Source: Kitasatospora sp. MAA4 (GTDB taxonomy: Bacteria; Actinomycetota; Actinomycetes; Streptomycetales; Streptomycetaceae). Taken from it: DNA of 64,000 nt. The translations under genes were made by a program, and so were the position numbers. Location of the stretch: the NCBI RefSeq assembly GCF_029893355.1, contig NZ_JARZAI010000015.1, forward strand, positions 62,001 through 126,000, given 5' to 3'. The notes beneath the pieces are model-generated. The model was not told where the DNA came from and searched no databases. It worked only from the letters and a program-made list of their open reading frames with translations. Shown in pieces: positions 35,520-45,258 of this stretch; within the stretch, counting starts at the first letter, position 1, and each line of letters starts with the position of its first letter.

Positions 35520-35939
35520 TCACGGGGCGAACCATGTTGCTCTGGATACTGAATGCTTCGGCTGCTGCGATTCTGGGCAGCGGTATCCCAGGTACAGCCG
35601 GACCCATGGTGCGCGCGTCAGCGCGGTTGCTGGCTCGTCTCGCTTGGTGTCATGGAACGGCGCCCACCAGTAGTCGACGACGGCCCGGAGTGCCGTCCGC
35701 TCCCGCTCGTCGGTGACGTCGAAGGCGGCAACGCGACCCGCAGCCGGATGCTCCGCTCTCTGACTACCTGAACAAACCGCGCATTCCTCGCCATATCGGA
35801 GGTGAGTGGTACGCCCGGTGCGCTTACAGATGAAGCAGTCCAAGCTCAGGTCCAGTTTCTTCTGCCAGTGGAGGTTGTGGAAGACCTCACCTCGGAGGGG
35901 CAATGTCAATTCGGCGGTGATCTCAACGGTTCGCAGCAC
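35520..35939 (-). CDS. Zinc-ribbon-like hypothetical protein
   Basis: About 139 aa. A CxxC pair (DCFICKRTG) and a second (EECAVCSG) 18 residues later suggest a zinc site. The rest reads VAAFDVTDERERTALRAVVD and APWVRLYLGYRCPESQQPKH, looking like a genuine protein. The C-terminus (SVSRATWFAP) may be altered. No family recognised. Confidence 0.5.
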   Translation of the reverse strand: MLRTVEITAELTLPLRGEVFHNLHWQKKLDLSLDCFICKRTGRTTHLRYGEECAVCSGSQRAEHPAAGRVAAFDVTDERERTALRAVVDYWWAPFHDTKRDEPATALTRAPWVRLYLGYRCPESQQPKHSVSRATWFAP

Positions 35940-36070
35940 TGTGCGATTTTCGCAGACGAGCGGCTGAGAAGCGTCGGGGCACCGTTACGGTCATCGCCCA
36001 ACGGATCACCATCGCGGAGCGGTCCGGGCAGGCTCTGTCCGGCGGATCGAGGCGGCATAGGCTCCAGGGC

Positions 36071-36415
36071 ATGCACAGCACCCTGACGGAGCACGCCCGG
36101 TGTCTCTACGGAGACGAGTACCGACCTACACCGAAGTGCGACGGCGACCACCAGGAACACTACTTCGTCGAAGAGCTGACCTTCGCTGACGCAGATTCGA
36201 TCCTCGCCATGCTGTGTGAGCTGTGCTCGCACGTCGTTGATGGCCATCTGCCGGTCTGGGTTCGCAACCTGGCCTACCGTCTGGTGCTCCTGCAGCGGCC
36301 GGACGAGCCGGCGTTGCTGCGAGAGGCCGCCGAAAACCTTTGGCTGCATGGACCGGACTGGGACGACATCGCGGCAGACCTGAAGCGGCGGGCCGACTCG
36401 CTGGAACCGGGCTGA
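36071..36415 (+). CDS. Hypothetical protein (114 aa)
   Basis: Acidic, helical; begins MHSTLTEHARCLYGDEYRPT and contains ADADSILAMLCELCSHVVDG and HGPDWDDIAADLKRRADSL. Codon use looks coding. It lies just before the truncated recombinase with about 30 bp between. Function unknown. Confidence 0.65.
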   Translation: MHSTLTEHARCLYGDEYRPTPKCDGDHQEHYFVEELTFADADSILAMLCELCSHVVDGHLPVWVRNLAYRLVLLQRPDEPALLREAAENLWLHGPDWDDIAADLKRRADSLEPG

Positions 36416-36447
36416 GCCGAACGAGTTCTGTGGGAGAGGTGGGAATA

Positions 36448-37434
36448 GTGCACGGTCGGAATAACCCCCTCCCGCCAGTAATCCAGGAGATCACGAAGGG
36501 GTCGGTGGTCCAGTACTTCGAGGTACCCGCCATCGCCTCTGCGAAGCACAAGGGAGAGGAGGACTTCCCCGTCAAGCACTGGTGGATCATCGAGCCCGTC
36601 GCCCGGGCGATCGCCGTCGCCGAACACCTCTCCCCGCACGAGGAGCGGGTGTTCACCGGCGTCCGCAGCCGCACCGACGGCTCCGAGACGTTCGCCGCCG
36701 CTGAGCGCATCATGTCGTTCATCGCGCACGTCAACGCAACCACCGGGTGGACGGGGCTGTCGGAGATCGGCGCCGGAAACGTCTCCCCGCACATGTTCCG
36801 CCGCACGATGGCGATGCTCACCGACCAGTTCCCCGGCTCGGAGATCGCGCTCGGCATCCAGCTCAAGCACACGGCGGCCCGCGCGCTGGCGAACCGCGTC
36901 ACCCAGGGATACGCCGCCCCCGCGGCGGACTGGACACGGTTCCTGGAGCAGGCTGTCGAAGCCGCCCGGTTCCGGGGGCTGCGCGAGCTGTTCGCCCTCC
37001 ACCGGGAGGGGCAGCCGATCGGCTTCGGCCCCGGTGCCGAACAGCTCAAGGACGCCTTCGACAGCATCAGGGAGACGGTCGCCGCCCAGGGCGGGGACAC
37101 GCTGGTCGAGGAGGGGATGCTGCGGCGGGCCCGGATCTCCATCAGGTTCGGCACCCTGAACAACTGCCTGTTCGACGAGGCCAGTCCGGCCGGCGCCGCA
37201 TGCCTGGAGAAGGCCGTCATCCCGCCTGGCCACACGGGCCCGCTGGTGGACCGCTGCCGTCCGGAGCGGTGCGGCAACAGCATGATCGGTACCCAGCACG
37301 TCCCGATCTGGGAGAGCGAGGAACGCGGCCTGGCGGCCCTGTTGGAGTCTCCGGGCCTGCCGCCGGGGCGGCGGGCGGCCTTGGAACGCCAGCGCGCCGA
37401 GACTCAGGCCATCCTGCGGAAGGCCGTCCAGTGA
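36448..37434 (+). pseudogene. Tyrosine recombinase, C-terminal part (Tn554-like)
   Basis: The frame reads ARAIAVAEHLSPHEERVFTG, then the catalytic block NVSPHMFRRTMAMLTDQFPG (HxxR) and LGIQLKHTAARALANRVTQG followed by Y, the likely nucleophile. Box I with the first catalytic Arg and the whole core-binding N-terminus are missing; family members are about twice as long. A Cys-containing tail (TLNNCLFDEASPAGAACLEK...PERCGNSMIG) is typical of actinobacterial three-recombinase elements. It overlaps the next gene by GTGA. It is probably inactive alone. Confidence 0.75.
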
Positions 37435-37847
37435 CGACAGGAGCGGGTGTCTCCGCCGCCGCCGAACGGTCCTTGCGTGAGGCCATGGCGCGGTTGTTCA
37501 CCGGTCAGCCGCGACGTACGGACGGTAGGCTGACCAAGGACAACCTCGGCCGGGAGGCCGGGGTCATCCCCGCCACCGTGTTCCGAGCCAAGGACGTGCT
37601 GGCCGAGTGGGACGCTCACGTCGCCGAGCACGGCGCCGTCACCCCGGGGGAGGCTCGCAGGGACGCGGAACTGCGGGAACTTCGGCGCAAGCTCGCTGAC
37701 GCCAAGGCGGAGATCACCGAGCTGAACCACCGGCTCACGGCGGCCGCCACGGTGATCGCGGCCCTGCACCACGACAACCAGCTTCTACGAACCGAGCATC
37801 ATCACGCTGGAAACGTCACCGAGTTGTCGCCCAAGCCCCGAGACTGA
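37431..37847 (+). CDS. DUF6262 / TnpC-like small protein
   Basis: 138 aa. The N-terminal HTH-like part (LTKDNLGREAGVIPATVFRA) is followed by a coiled coil (ELRRKLADAKAEITELNHRL). This is the architecture of DUF6262 proteins that follow Tn554-like recombinases (TnpC role: orientation or accessory function). GTG 37431 overlaps the recombinase stop, showing translational coupling to what was once a recombinase operon. Confidence 0.75.
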   Translation: MTTGAGVSAAAERSLREAMARLFTGQPRRTDGRLTKDNLGREAGVIPATVFRAKDVLAEWDAHVAEHGAVTPGEARRDAELRELRRKLADAKAEITELNHRLTAAATVIAALHHDNQLLRTEHHHAGNVTELSPKPRD

Positions 37848-38134
37848 TCCACGCTGGTAACCGCGACTGGCACCCTGGGGGCGCGTTCGCCTTGGCACGT
37901 TCGAAAGCGCCCTGGGTATGTCGGTGGCCTCACTGACGAAGCCCCGCAGCGGAGCTGCATCGCCAGGACGGCCAGCAGAGCCGAGCTCGACATCGCCGCC
38001 AGCTTGGGCAGTGCGGACACCTTCGACAGCGGCGCCGGGCCGATACCTCCGTACAGGACCGGCCACAACTGACAGTTTCTCACCGCCTCTCGGGTACAGT
38101 GCGGACAAGACAAGCAGAGAGCCTGGGGGGTCCA
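37848..38134. other. Spacer upstream of the AIPR-kinase operon
   Basis: 287 bp without a supportable gene. It should hold the operon promoter; CTGACA at 38070 and TACAGT near 38096 are visible but about 20 bp apart, too far to be convincing. Confidence 0.4.
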
Positions 38135-38872
38135 GTGCGTGAGGTCATCTACCTATCCGAGGGCAAGCTTAGGGAGTTCCTGCCAGAGCCGCGCCGAGCT
38201 CTTCCCTCTGTCACACTAAAAGCTGGATTGCCCTTTGCTGGGGTAGGCGTGACGACGCCCACCTCGAACAATGTCCACGATCTGCGGCGCCATTTGAAGC
38301 AGGTAGAAAAAACCCTGGCCCGCAAATTGCGGTACCACACAGATGCCAATATTGGTACCGGCAGTTGGATCAAATTCGAGACACGGCTGGACTGGGTCAC
38401 GCTGCGGGATAGGTATCAGGGCCTGGTCTTGTTTGTGGACTCGGATCTCAGTCACGAGGCAGGAGGCCAACGTCGACTGCTGTTGCACGGATCGGCCCGA
38501 CACTTGCTTGGTCGGCTGCCAACCCAGGTTGACGGTCCTGCGCTTACTGGGATCGACGGCGGCTACAGCGCCGGGACGATATTCGTCACCAGCGCTGGAC
38601 AGGTTGTTGACGTGCTGGCTAATTCCCCGGATGAGCTTGGACCGGAGGCCGGGGCAGACGCTGAGCCCTTCCCTGAGCCGATCGCTCCGCTGCCCCGCAA
38701 GGGCCTTCGTGACCTGCTGGCAGCACTTGACGCCGAGCGCACCGAGGTCAGCACCTCCGCTGTAGTGACCGGCCTCGCCCGAGTCAGCGCAGTGCTAGAA
38801 GGGACATCCACTGACGTCGGCTGCGTGGTGGCGAGCCCGCTGGTCGTGGAGTACGTGCAGCAGCACGCTTAA
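38135..38872 (+). CDS. Conserved actinobacterial protein, first gene of the AIPR-kinase operon
   Basis: 245 aa, starting at a GTG after a G-run. It begins REVIYLSEGKLREFLPEPRR, a start I recall from streptomycete proteins annotated as SAVMC3_10250 family, whose function is unknown. The middle has alternating beta strands (GLVLFVDSDLSHEAGGQRRL, LLLHGSARHLLG); the end contains SAVVTGLARVSAVLEG. No catalytic motif is evident. It is 59 bp ahead of the AIPR gene, so probably cotranscribed. Confidence 0.7.
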   Translation: MREVIYLSEGKLREFLPEPRRALPSVTLKAGLPFAGVGVTTPTSNNVHDLRRHLKQVEKTLARKLRYHTDANIGTGSWIKFETRLDWVTLRDRYQGLVLFVDSDLSHEAGGQRRLLLHGSARHLLGRLPTQVDGPALTGIDGGYSAGTIFVTSAGQVVDVLANSPDELGPEAGADAEPFPEPIAPLPRKGLRDLLAALDAERTEVSTSAVVTGLARVSAVLEGTSTDVGCVVASPLVVEYVQQHA

Positions 38873-38931
38873 CCTATTGCGCGTGGCACGCCACAGCGTT
38901 TCCCTAAGCAATCGACCTGAAGGGGGGCACG

Positions 38932-41064
38932 ATGGAAGATCGGACCGGCATGCCGTTGCAGGTTCGTCAGGTGCGCCACGCCCTGACCCGGCAGTTCGCA
39001 GACCTCTTGGACCTGACCGACCTCCCAGGTCTCCCTGAGGCACAGCGCGAGCAAGTCTTCCTCTCACGAGCCCTGGCTGCAAAGGCAGCGATGCTGGTCG
39101 CCGACTACACAGCGGCGGAGGCGGCAGAGGCGGTGACCGACGGAGCCGACGACCACGGCATCGACGCTGTGCTGATCTCACCCGTCACTGCTGAGATCTG
39201 GCTGGTCCAGGCAAAGTGGAGCAACAGGGGAGCGGCACGGCTGGACGGAACAGCCGTTTCAAAGCTACTGCAGGGCCTCGAACGGCTGGTTGACTATCAA
39301 TACGACCGGTTCAACGGGAAGTTTCAGCGGCTCGTTGGTCAAGTCAATTCGGTGCTTAATGGATATACGCCGCGAATCCACCTTGTCCTGGCGGCCTTGG
39401 GCGAAAATGGCCTGACACTCGAGGGTCAAGATCTACTAGACAGGGCAGTGGCGGAGTACAACGCGCACGGAGAGCTACTCGACTTCCGCGTCTTGGGATT
39501 CGCCGACTTCCATGCGGCCGCCCGGCAAGATACTCGCCCAGCTCCGGTATCGGTCAAAGCCATGCTGACCCAGGGCTGGCACACGAATACGATTCCCTAT
39601 CAGACGTTTGTTGGGACCGTGGCCGCCGACGAGCCGGCGGCATGGTATGCGGAACACGGGGAAAAGCTCTTTGACCAGAATGTCCGTTACTCCCTGGGTC
39701 TCACCAGTGTCAACGCAGGCATGGTCGAAACTTTGCTGGAAAGCCCCCATGAATTCTGGTACTTCAATAATGGGATCACGGTTCTGTGTGATTCGATCCG
39801 CACTAGATTTTCCAGCCTTCGGCAGCCGACAAGCCATCCGGTACATCTTGAGATGATTAACGCCCGGGTCGTCAATGGCGCGCAGACTGTTGCTTCTCTT
39901 CATTACGCCCACACGCGAGACTCCGGGGCCGTCCAGGATGCAGCCGTCTCAATCCGAGTAATCTGTCTGGACGGCGCTCCTGTTGACCTCGCACAACGGA
40001 TCACCCAGGCCACCAATAAGCAAAATAGTGTGCAGGAAAGGGACTTTGCTGCGCTCGATCCTCAGCAGGAGCTTATCCGTGAGGATTTTTCTCTGTCGTT
40101 GGGGAAGTCGTACGTCCTCAAGCGAGGCGTGCAGGAGCCGGCACCTGCCGCAGGTTGCAGCGTAGTCGAAGCCGCTCTTGCCCTGGCCTGTTCGCATCCG
40201 GATGCGTCGATGGCCGCCCGCATTCGGCAAGACATGGATGTCCTGTGGCGCCAAGGCCCCGATGGGATTTACTCTCAGATTTTCGGTAGCCGACCTTCAG
40301 CTCTGCAGATCTGGCGATCCGTCAGGTTTATGCGTGGGGTCCGCAATGAACTGGCCACCCTTAATGAAAACCTTGAAGGCCGTGACCGTGTCATTGCCGA
40401 ACAGGCCGATCTGCTGATCATCCACATCGCATTCCAGCTGATTGGCATCGATGGTATCGACGATCCGGGTGACGATTGGGAAGAACGGCTCGAACCTACC
40501 GCTAAACGGACCGGTGCTATTCTCGACAGACTCCGCGATCAACTGAATGCCCGATACGGCCAATACAGAATTGTCAACCTGACTTTTCGCAGCGCGGAGA
40601 GCTGCCGACACCTGGTGTCGGGTGTACTGCTATCCATGGAGCAAGGTGCCGATCAACGTCCCTCTACTCCTCAGCAGCCAGGTCGTAAGCAGCGACGCCC
40701 TAACTCCGTTCCTGTGCTGGTGGAGCATGGTCGCATTGAGGACGGAACTCAACTAATCTACCGGCCCACGCACGACACAGAGAGGGCTGCACTTCACCAC
40801 TGGTTGAGCAGAGCTCCGGAACGGGGCCTAGCGTCCTGGGTCAATGACGTTCGCAAACCCCTGATCTGGGCGGTAGATGATAAGCGCTACTCGCCGTCGG
40901 CGCTGGTAATGCAGATGTGGGAAGAGGCCGGGTGGGTCGAACGGCCTCTTGCAGTACAGGGCACGGCTCGTTGGTACTTGCCGGGCGAGGGTACGCTCAC
41001 TGACCTTGCTGAGGAAATCCTGACCGACACGGACGCAATGGGCGACGGTTCTGGTGCGGAGTGA
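38932..41064 (+). CDS. AIPR-family protein with nuclease-like N-terminus
   Basis: 710 aa. Residues 70-95 (DGADDHGIDAVL ... IWLVQAK) resemble an Mrr/PD-(D/E)XK site: D78, Q93, K95. The central part is the AIPR (abortive infection phage resistance) domain: LFDQNVRYSLG, then EFWYFNNGITVLCDSI and INARVVNGAQTVASL, and ITQATNKQNSVQERDF. A C-terminal domain of about 150 residues has winged-helix-like content (ALVMQMWEEAGWVERPLAVQ). Codon use is less GC-extreme than the core genes. ATG 38932 has AAGGGGGG just upstream. It overlaps the kinase gene by 11 bp. Confidence 0.85.
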   Translation: MEDRTGMPLQVRQVRHALTRQFADLLDLTDLPGLPEAQREQVFLSRALAAKAAMLVADYTAAEAAEAVTDGADDHGIDAVLISPVTAEIWLVQAKWSNRGAARLDGTAVSKLLQGLERLVDYQYDRFNGKFQRLVGQVNSVLNGYTPRIHLVLAALGENGLTLEGQDLLDRAVAEYNAHGELLDFRVLGFADFHAAARQDTRPAPVSVKAMLTQGWHTNTIPYQTFVGTVAADEPAAWYAEHGEKLFDQNVRYSLGLTSVNAGMVETLLESPHEFWYFNNGITVLCDSIRTRFSSLRQPTSHPVHLEMINARVVNGAQTVASLHYAHTRDSGAVQDAAVSIRVICLDGAPVDLAQRITQATNKQNSVQERDFAALDPQQELIREDFSLSLGKSYVLKRGVQEPAPAAGCSVVEAALALACSHPDASMAARIRQDMDVLWRQGPDGIYSQIFGSRPSALQIWRSVRFMRGVRNELATLNENLEGRDRVIAEQADLLIIHIAFQLIGIDGIDDPGDDWEERLEPTAKRTGAILDRLRDQLNARYGQYRIVNLTFRSAESCRHLVSGVLLSMEQGADQRPSTPQQPGRKQRRPNSVPVLVEHGRIEDGTQLIYRPTHDTERAALHHWLSRAPERGLASWVNDVRKPLIWAVDDKRYSPSALVMQMWEEAGWVERPLAVQGTARWYLPGEGTLTDLAEEILTDTDAMGDGSGAE

Positions 41065-42394
41065 ATGGCGCCTTATAGACGGACGCTACGAGCTCCGTCA
41101 GCTACTCGGAAGCGGCGCCATGGGCGAGGTCTGGCTCGGGCGTGATCGAGACTCGCGGCAATCCGTCGCCGTCAAGCTAATCCATCAGGAGTTGTTGGGT
41201 TCCTGCCCCCCGGACGAGCTGGCCGAGCGTTTCACGCGGGAAGCCCGACTGCTCGCGCAGTTGAAGCACGCGGGTATCCCGGCATTCCTTGGCGCCCGGA
41301 TGGGATCTGGCCAAGATAGATCCTATTTTGTAATGGAACATGTCCTCGGTCGAGACCTCGCAGAGATTATCGGGAAAGGAGGCAGCTTTACCGAGCAGGA
41401 GGTCGTGTCTATTGCTGTTCAGATCTGCGACGTCCTGGAATACACCCACACAGTCCCGGTCATCCACCGCGACATCAAGCCGGCCAACCTCATGCTTACC
41501 GGCGACCAGCGAATCATAGTCCTGGACTTCGGGGTGGCCAGGATGTTCAGAACGGATCAAGCGCGGCTGACCCAGGGCGACAGGGTCCTGGGCACCGTGA
41601 CCTACATGCCCCCAGAGCAACTCGAGGGCCGCGACGTAAATCCACGTAGCGATCTCTACTCCCTCTCCTGTGTACTCTACGAACTCCTCACTGGCCAACC
41701 GCCATTCTCCGGCGATGTCGCGAGTGTCATGCTTAAGCACCTAAAGCGCGCGCCGAATCCGCTAAGTCTGCTGTGCCCTGGTGTCGACCCCGTGCTGGAA
41801 GAGGTCATCATGGCCGGGCTGGCGAAACGGATGAGCGACCGCCCAGCGTCTGCTCAGGAATATCGTGAACAGCTCAACTCCGTGGGACGGAACGCAGTCG
41901 GTCCGAGGGTTCCGACGCTACTGAACTATGCCCAGGTGCTGGCACCAGCCGTCCCGAACGATCCCATGCCGATCGATGTGCGACTTACACAGGCTCAGGT
42001 CCTCTTTGAGCGGGGCCAGATCGGTGAGGCGCTTCCTCGCTTCGCCCACCTGAAAGGAGAGTTGGAGGCGCTTGGGCGTGATTATGCAGAAGAGGCCGCG
42101 TGGTGTCGTTTCAGGCACGGTTGTTGCCTAGCGCACCTGGGGCACCTGAAGGAGGCGCTGAATCATCTCCGCATGCTCGTGGACGACCTGGCTTCGTGTC
42201 GTGCGTCGGATGACCGCCTGCTGCTTGAGGCCCGCTTTCGCATCGGCCAGTTGCTTCTCGATGAGAATGATGGACACGGCATTGGCGAGATCATCGCAGT
42301 CTTCAATGCGCTGAAAGGCGCCAGCCGTCCGGAGGACGCCGAATTCTATGAGGCCGTCAGCCAGGCAGTGGTCCGTACAGCGTTCATGTCATAG
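41054..42394 (+). CDS. Hanks-type Ser/Thr protein kinase with helical-repeat tail
   Basis: 446 aa. A complete kinase domain: glycine loop GSGAMGEVW (19-27), K41, E63, HRDIKPANLML (H138-R139-D140) and DFG (158-160), GTVTYMPPEQL. After residue about 290 comes a TPR-like helical array (LTQAQVLFERGQIGEALPRF, CLAHLGHLKEALNHLRMLVD). There is no transmembrane helix or PASTA domain, unlike housekeeping PknB-type kinases. GTG 41054 lies inside the AIPR gene end, so the two are coupled. It could sense infection or modify the AIPR partner (inference). Confidence 0.88.
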   Translation: MRSEWRLIDGRYELRQLLGSGAMGEVWLGRDRDSRQSVAVKLIHQELLGSCPPDELAERFTREARLLAQLKHAGIPAFLGARMGSGQDRSYFVMEHVLGRDLAEIIGKGGSFTEQEVVSIAVQICDVLEYTHTVPVIHRDIKPANLMLTGDQRIIVLDFGVARMFRTDQARLTQGDRVLGTVTYMPPEQLEGRDVNPRSDLYSLSCVLYELLTGQPPFSGDVASVMLKHLKRAPNPLSLLCPGVDPVLEEVIMAGLAKRMSDRPASAQEYREQLNSVGRNAVGPRVPTLLNYAQVLAPAVPNDPMPIDVRLTQAQVLFERGQIGEALPRFAHLKGELEALGRDYAEEAAWCRFRHGCCLAHLGHLKEALNHLRMLVDDLASCRASDDRLLLEARFRIGQLLLDENDGHGIGEIIAVFNALKGASRPEDAEFYEAVSQAVVRTAFMS

Positions 42395-42481
42395 AACTCC
42401 AGTGTTAGATCATGATCCTGCTGCTGGAGGGGACTGGAGACTGAGTGGCCAGCGCGTACTGGGCTGGTCGTCCTCCCCGGA

Positions 42482-42720
42482 TTAGCCGCTGCGTCGGGTG
42501 ATCGTGACGTCGATGGCGCCGGCAATCACCCCCGGCGAATCCACTGCGACACGCACGTCGAACTCACTGCGGTGGCCGACCTGGTAGACGAAACGGGGCA
42601 GTTGTTCGACGTCACCGACGGCCATGCGGCCGTCAGACAGCAGGAGCGAGCCGTCGAAGACTGTGGTGAATGCCAGGTCGGGTCGTTCGCTGTCCTGCCT
42701 CTGGGGCTCCGTGAAGAGAC
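42482..42720 (-). pseudogene. Truncated hypothetical protein next to the IS110 fragment
   Basis: The minus strand reads LAFTTVFDGSLLLSDGRMAV, GDVEQLPRFVYQVGHRSEFD and VRVAVDSPGVIAGAIDVTIT before a stop, a plausible beta-rich C-terminus. Upstream sequence is replaced by unrelated DNA near the IS110 fragment. No family recognised. Confidence 0.4.
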
Positions 42721-42895
42721 TACTTTGACGAGTCCCCGCTGGGCTCGGAGCCGTATTGCCACGTGGGTTTCGCAGCTGGCTGCGGGGCTGCCTCCAGCGC
42801 GAGGGAAAGCTGAACCCAGTCGGTCGCCCCAAGTGCAACTCGGGATGGTTCACGTATATGTCGACTCCGGTGACCTGCACCGTGCTCCCCGTGCG

Positions 42896-43754
42896 CTACA
42901 ACAGATTCGGCCACCACGCCCAGATCAAGCTGGCCACGGTGCTCTCCGACATCTACGGCGTCTCCGGCCGGGCCATGCTGGAAGCGCTGATCGCCGGCGA
43001 ACGGTCCCCGATCGCGCTGGCCTCCCTGGCCCACGGCACCGTGAAGGCCTCCCCGGCCCAGCTGGCCGAGGCCCTGCGCGGCGGCTTCGAGGAGCACCAC
43101 GCCTTCATGATGCGCACCCTGCTCGACATGATCGACCACCTGACCATGCAGATCGACAAGCTCACCGCCCGGATCACGCACCTGTTCGCCGACCACGCGC
43201 CCACCACGTTCACCGACACCGATTCCACGGACGGCACGGGGCAGGGCCTGCTGGTGCCGATGTCCGACATCGAGCGGCTCGACGAGATCCCCGGCATCGG
43301 ACCCGGCACCGCGCAGGTGATCCTCGCCGAGACCGGACTCGACCTCGCCGCGGTCTTCCTCACCCCAGGGCACCTGGTCTCCTGGGCGAAACTGCCCCCG
43401 CGCACGATCCAGTCCGGCAACAAGAACACCTCCGGCAAAACCGGCAAGGGCAACCCCTGGCTGCGCGGTGCGCTCGGCGAGGCCGCGATCTCCGCGGCCC
43501 GCACCGGCACCTTCCTCGGCGCCCGCTACCGGCGCCTGGTCAAACGCCGCGGCCACATGAAGGCCCTGGTCGCCGTCGCCCGCTCGATCCTCGTCATCGT
43601 CTGGCACCTGATGACCAACCCCCACAGCCGCTTTCGTGACCTCGGCTCCGACTGGCACACCCGCCACCAAGATCCCGCCCGTAAGACCCGCGACCTCGTC
43701 CGCCAGCTCAACGCCCTAGGCCACGACGTCACCCTGACCCCCACGACCGCCTGA
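42896..43754 (+). pseudogene. IS110-family transposase, N-terminally truncated
   Basis: The C-terminal two thirds of an IS110/DEDD transposase: HAQIKLATVLSDIYGVSGRA, then the Tnp_20 core LDEIPGIGPGTAQVILAETG and NKNTSGKTGKGNPWLRGALG (with the catalytic Ser region), ending ALGHDVTLTPTTA. The DEDD N-terminus is missing, so it is inactive. Confidence 0.85.
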
Positions 43755-43762
43755 CAGCCTCG

Positions 43763-45022
43763 CTACCCAGCCCGCCGGCACCGACCGCCGACGGGCCATC
43801 CCGTGCTGCCCGGCAAACCCTCTGCTTTCCGGTCAGTTGGCGCTTGGCGCTCTCTCGCGGCTTCGAGGTTGGTCTGGGAGCAGTAGCTGGCGTCGACCAG
43901 TGCCTGCTTGGGGTGGGCGCCGGTGTTGGCTGCGCACTGGTCGAGCATGGTGGTGTAGTTCAGCGCGTCGGAGGCGTTGGTCGTCACGTCGGCGGCAGTG
44001 ATGACCTGGTGTTCGGCGTCCACGACGGCTTGGGCGTTGTAGGCCTGGATGAAGGCGCCGTCGCCGTTCTTCATGATCCGCGAGTCGGGGTCGGTGAAGT
44101 TGGCCTGGGCCTTGGGCTTGGGACGGGACTTCGCGGCGGCCGCCTCGCCGGCGTCGGTCACGGCCTGCGCGTCGTCGGCGCCGGCACGCTCCTGGCGGCG
44201 GCGTTCCTTCTCCTCGGCGTGGGCGCGGGCCTTGTCGGCGGTTTCGGCCTCGATCTGTGCGCGGGCCGCCTGCAGTTTGGCCAGGCGCTTCTCGCGGCGG
44301 TCCAGCTCGGCGGGCAGGTCGGTGTCCTTGCCGTCGGCGCCGAACCGCTGGTCCTCGGCGGTGTAGGTCGCCTCGGCGGCGGCCAGCAGGGCGGCGGCGA
44401 TGGCCTCCAGGGTGGCGATCTCGGCCTTGATTCGCTCTTCCTTGTCGACCAGGTGGCCGTAACTCATCGCCTTGTGCTTGGAGGCGCTGGCCTCCAGCTT
44501 CGTGCCGTCCAGGGCGCCGCGGCCCATCTTGACCATGCCCAGCCTCTGCGCCAGGTGCAGCAACTGCGTGAACAAGCCGGCGAGAGCGTCCAGATGGCGG
44601 CGGCGGAACCGTGAGATCGAGCGGAAGTCCGGGGCCTGGTCGGCGGCCAGGAACCGGAACGCGACGTCGTCGGCGCACTTGCGCTCGATCGCCCGCGAGG
44701 AGCGGACCCCGGTGGTGTAGCCGTAGATCAGCAGGCGCAGCATCAGCCTGGGGTCATACGGCGGGTAGCCCCGCTTCTCGGTGTAGTCCGCCAGGACCGG
44801 CCCCAGGTCCAGTACCTCGTCGACCAGGTCGGCCACGAACCGGGCGAGGTGGTCCTGCGGCAGCCAGTCGTCCAGCGACGGCGGCAGCAGCAGGACCTGG
44901 TGCGGGTCGAACGCCCTGAACCGCTTGTCCACCGCCGCCGGACGGTCCTGCGGCTGCTTCTTCTCGACCGGCTCGACCTCGAACAGCCCATCCCCACCAC
45001 GCATACCGCCATCATCTCGCAC
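43763..45022 (-). pseudogene. IS1182-family transposase, C-terminally truncated
   Basis: The N-terminal 400 residues are good: RAFDPHQVLLLPPSLDDWLP, RLLIYGYTTGVRSSRAIERK, DFRSISRFRRRHLDAL, and the DDE segments LDGTKLEASASKHKAM and NAQAVVDAEHQVITAADVTT. The match ends near NLEAARER, after which the sequence is unrelated; family members have about 120 more residues. It faces the IS110 fragment tail to tail, so both were trimmed at one junction (about 43.76 kb). Confidence 0.85.
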
Positions 45023-45258
45023 GAAAGATCACGAAACGAAGGCGGGTTGCCCGTTACTGGGACACGCTCCTAGCATCTACCGGGCGCTCGCCGAACACGA
45101 GAAGCGCCAGGCGTACCCCGAAGCCGTCCGGCAGGCCCGTGCCGAGTTCGTAGCCCTCCAGATGGAGGGCTACCCAACTCGGTCACTCTGAGTTACTTGT
45201 CCTTCTGTCGTAGAAACCCGAACTTAGAACTCCTTTCGGGTGACTCGTGTGATGAAGT
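45023..45258. other. Gap with a short frame and a 20-bp direct repeat copy
   Basis: The end of a lost gene may remain: EHEKRQAYPEAVRQARAEFV then ALQMEGYPTRSL and a stop at 45190. AGGCGTACCCCGAAGCCGTC at 45109-45128 is repeated exactly at 45950-45969 beyond the DUF7002 gene. Confidence 0.5.
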
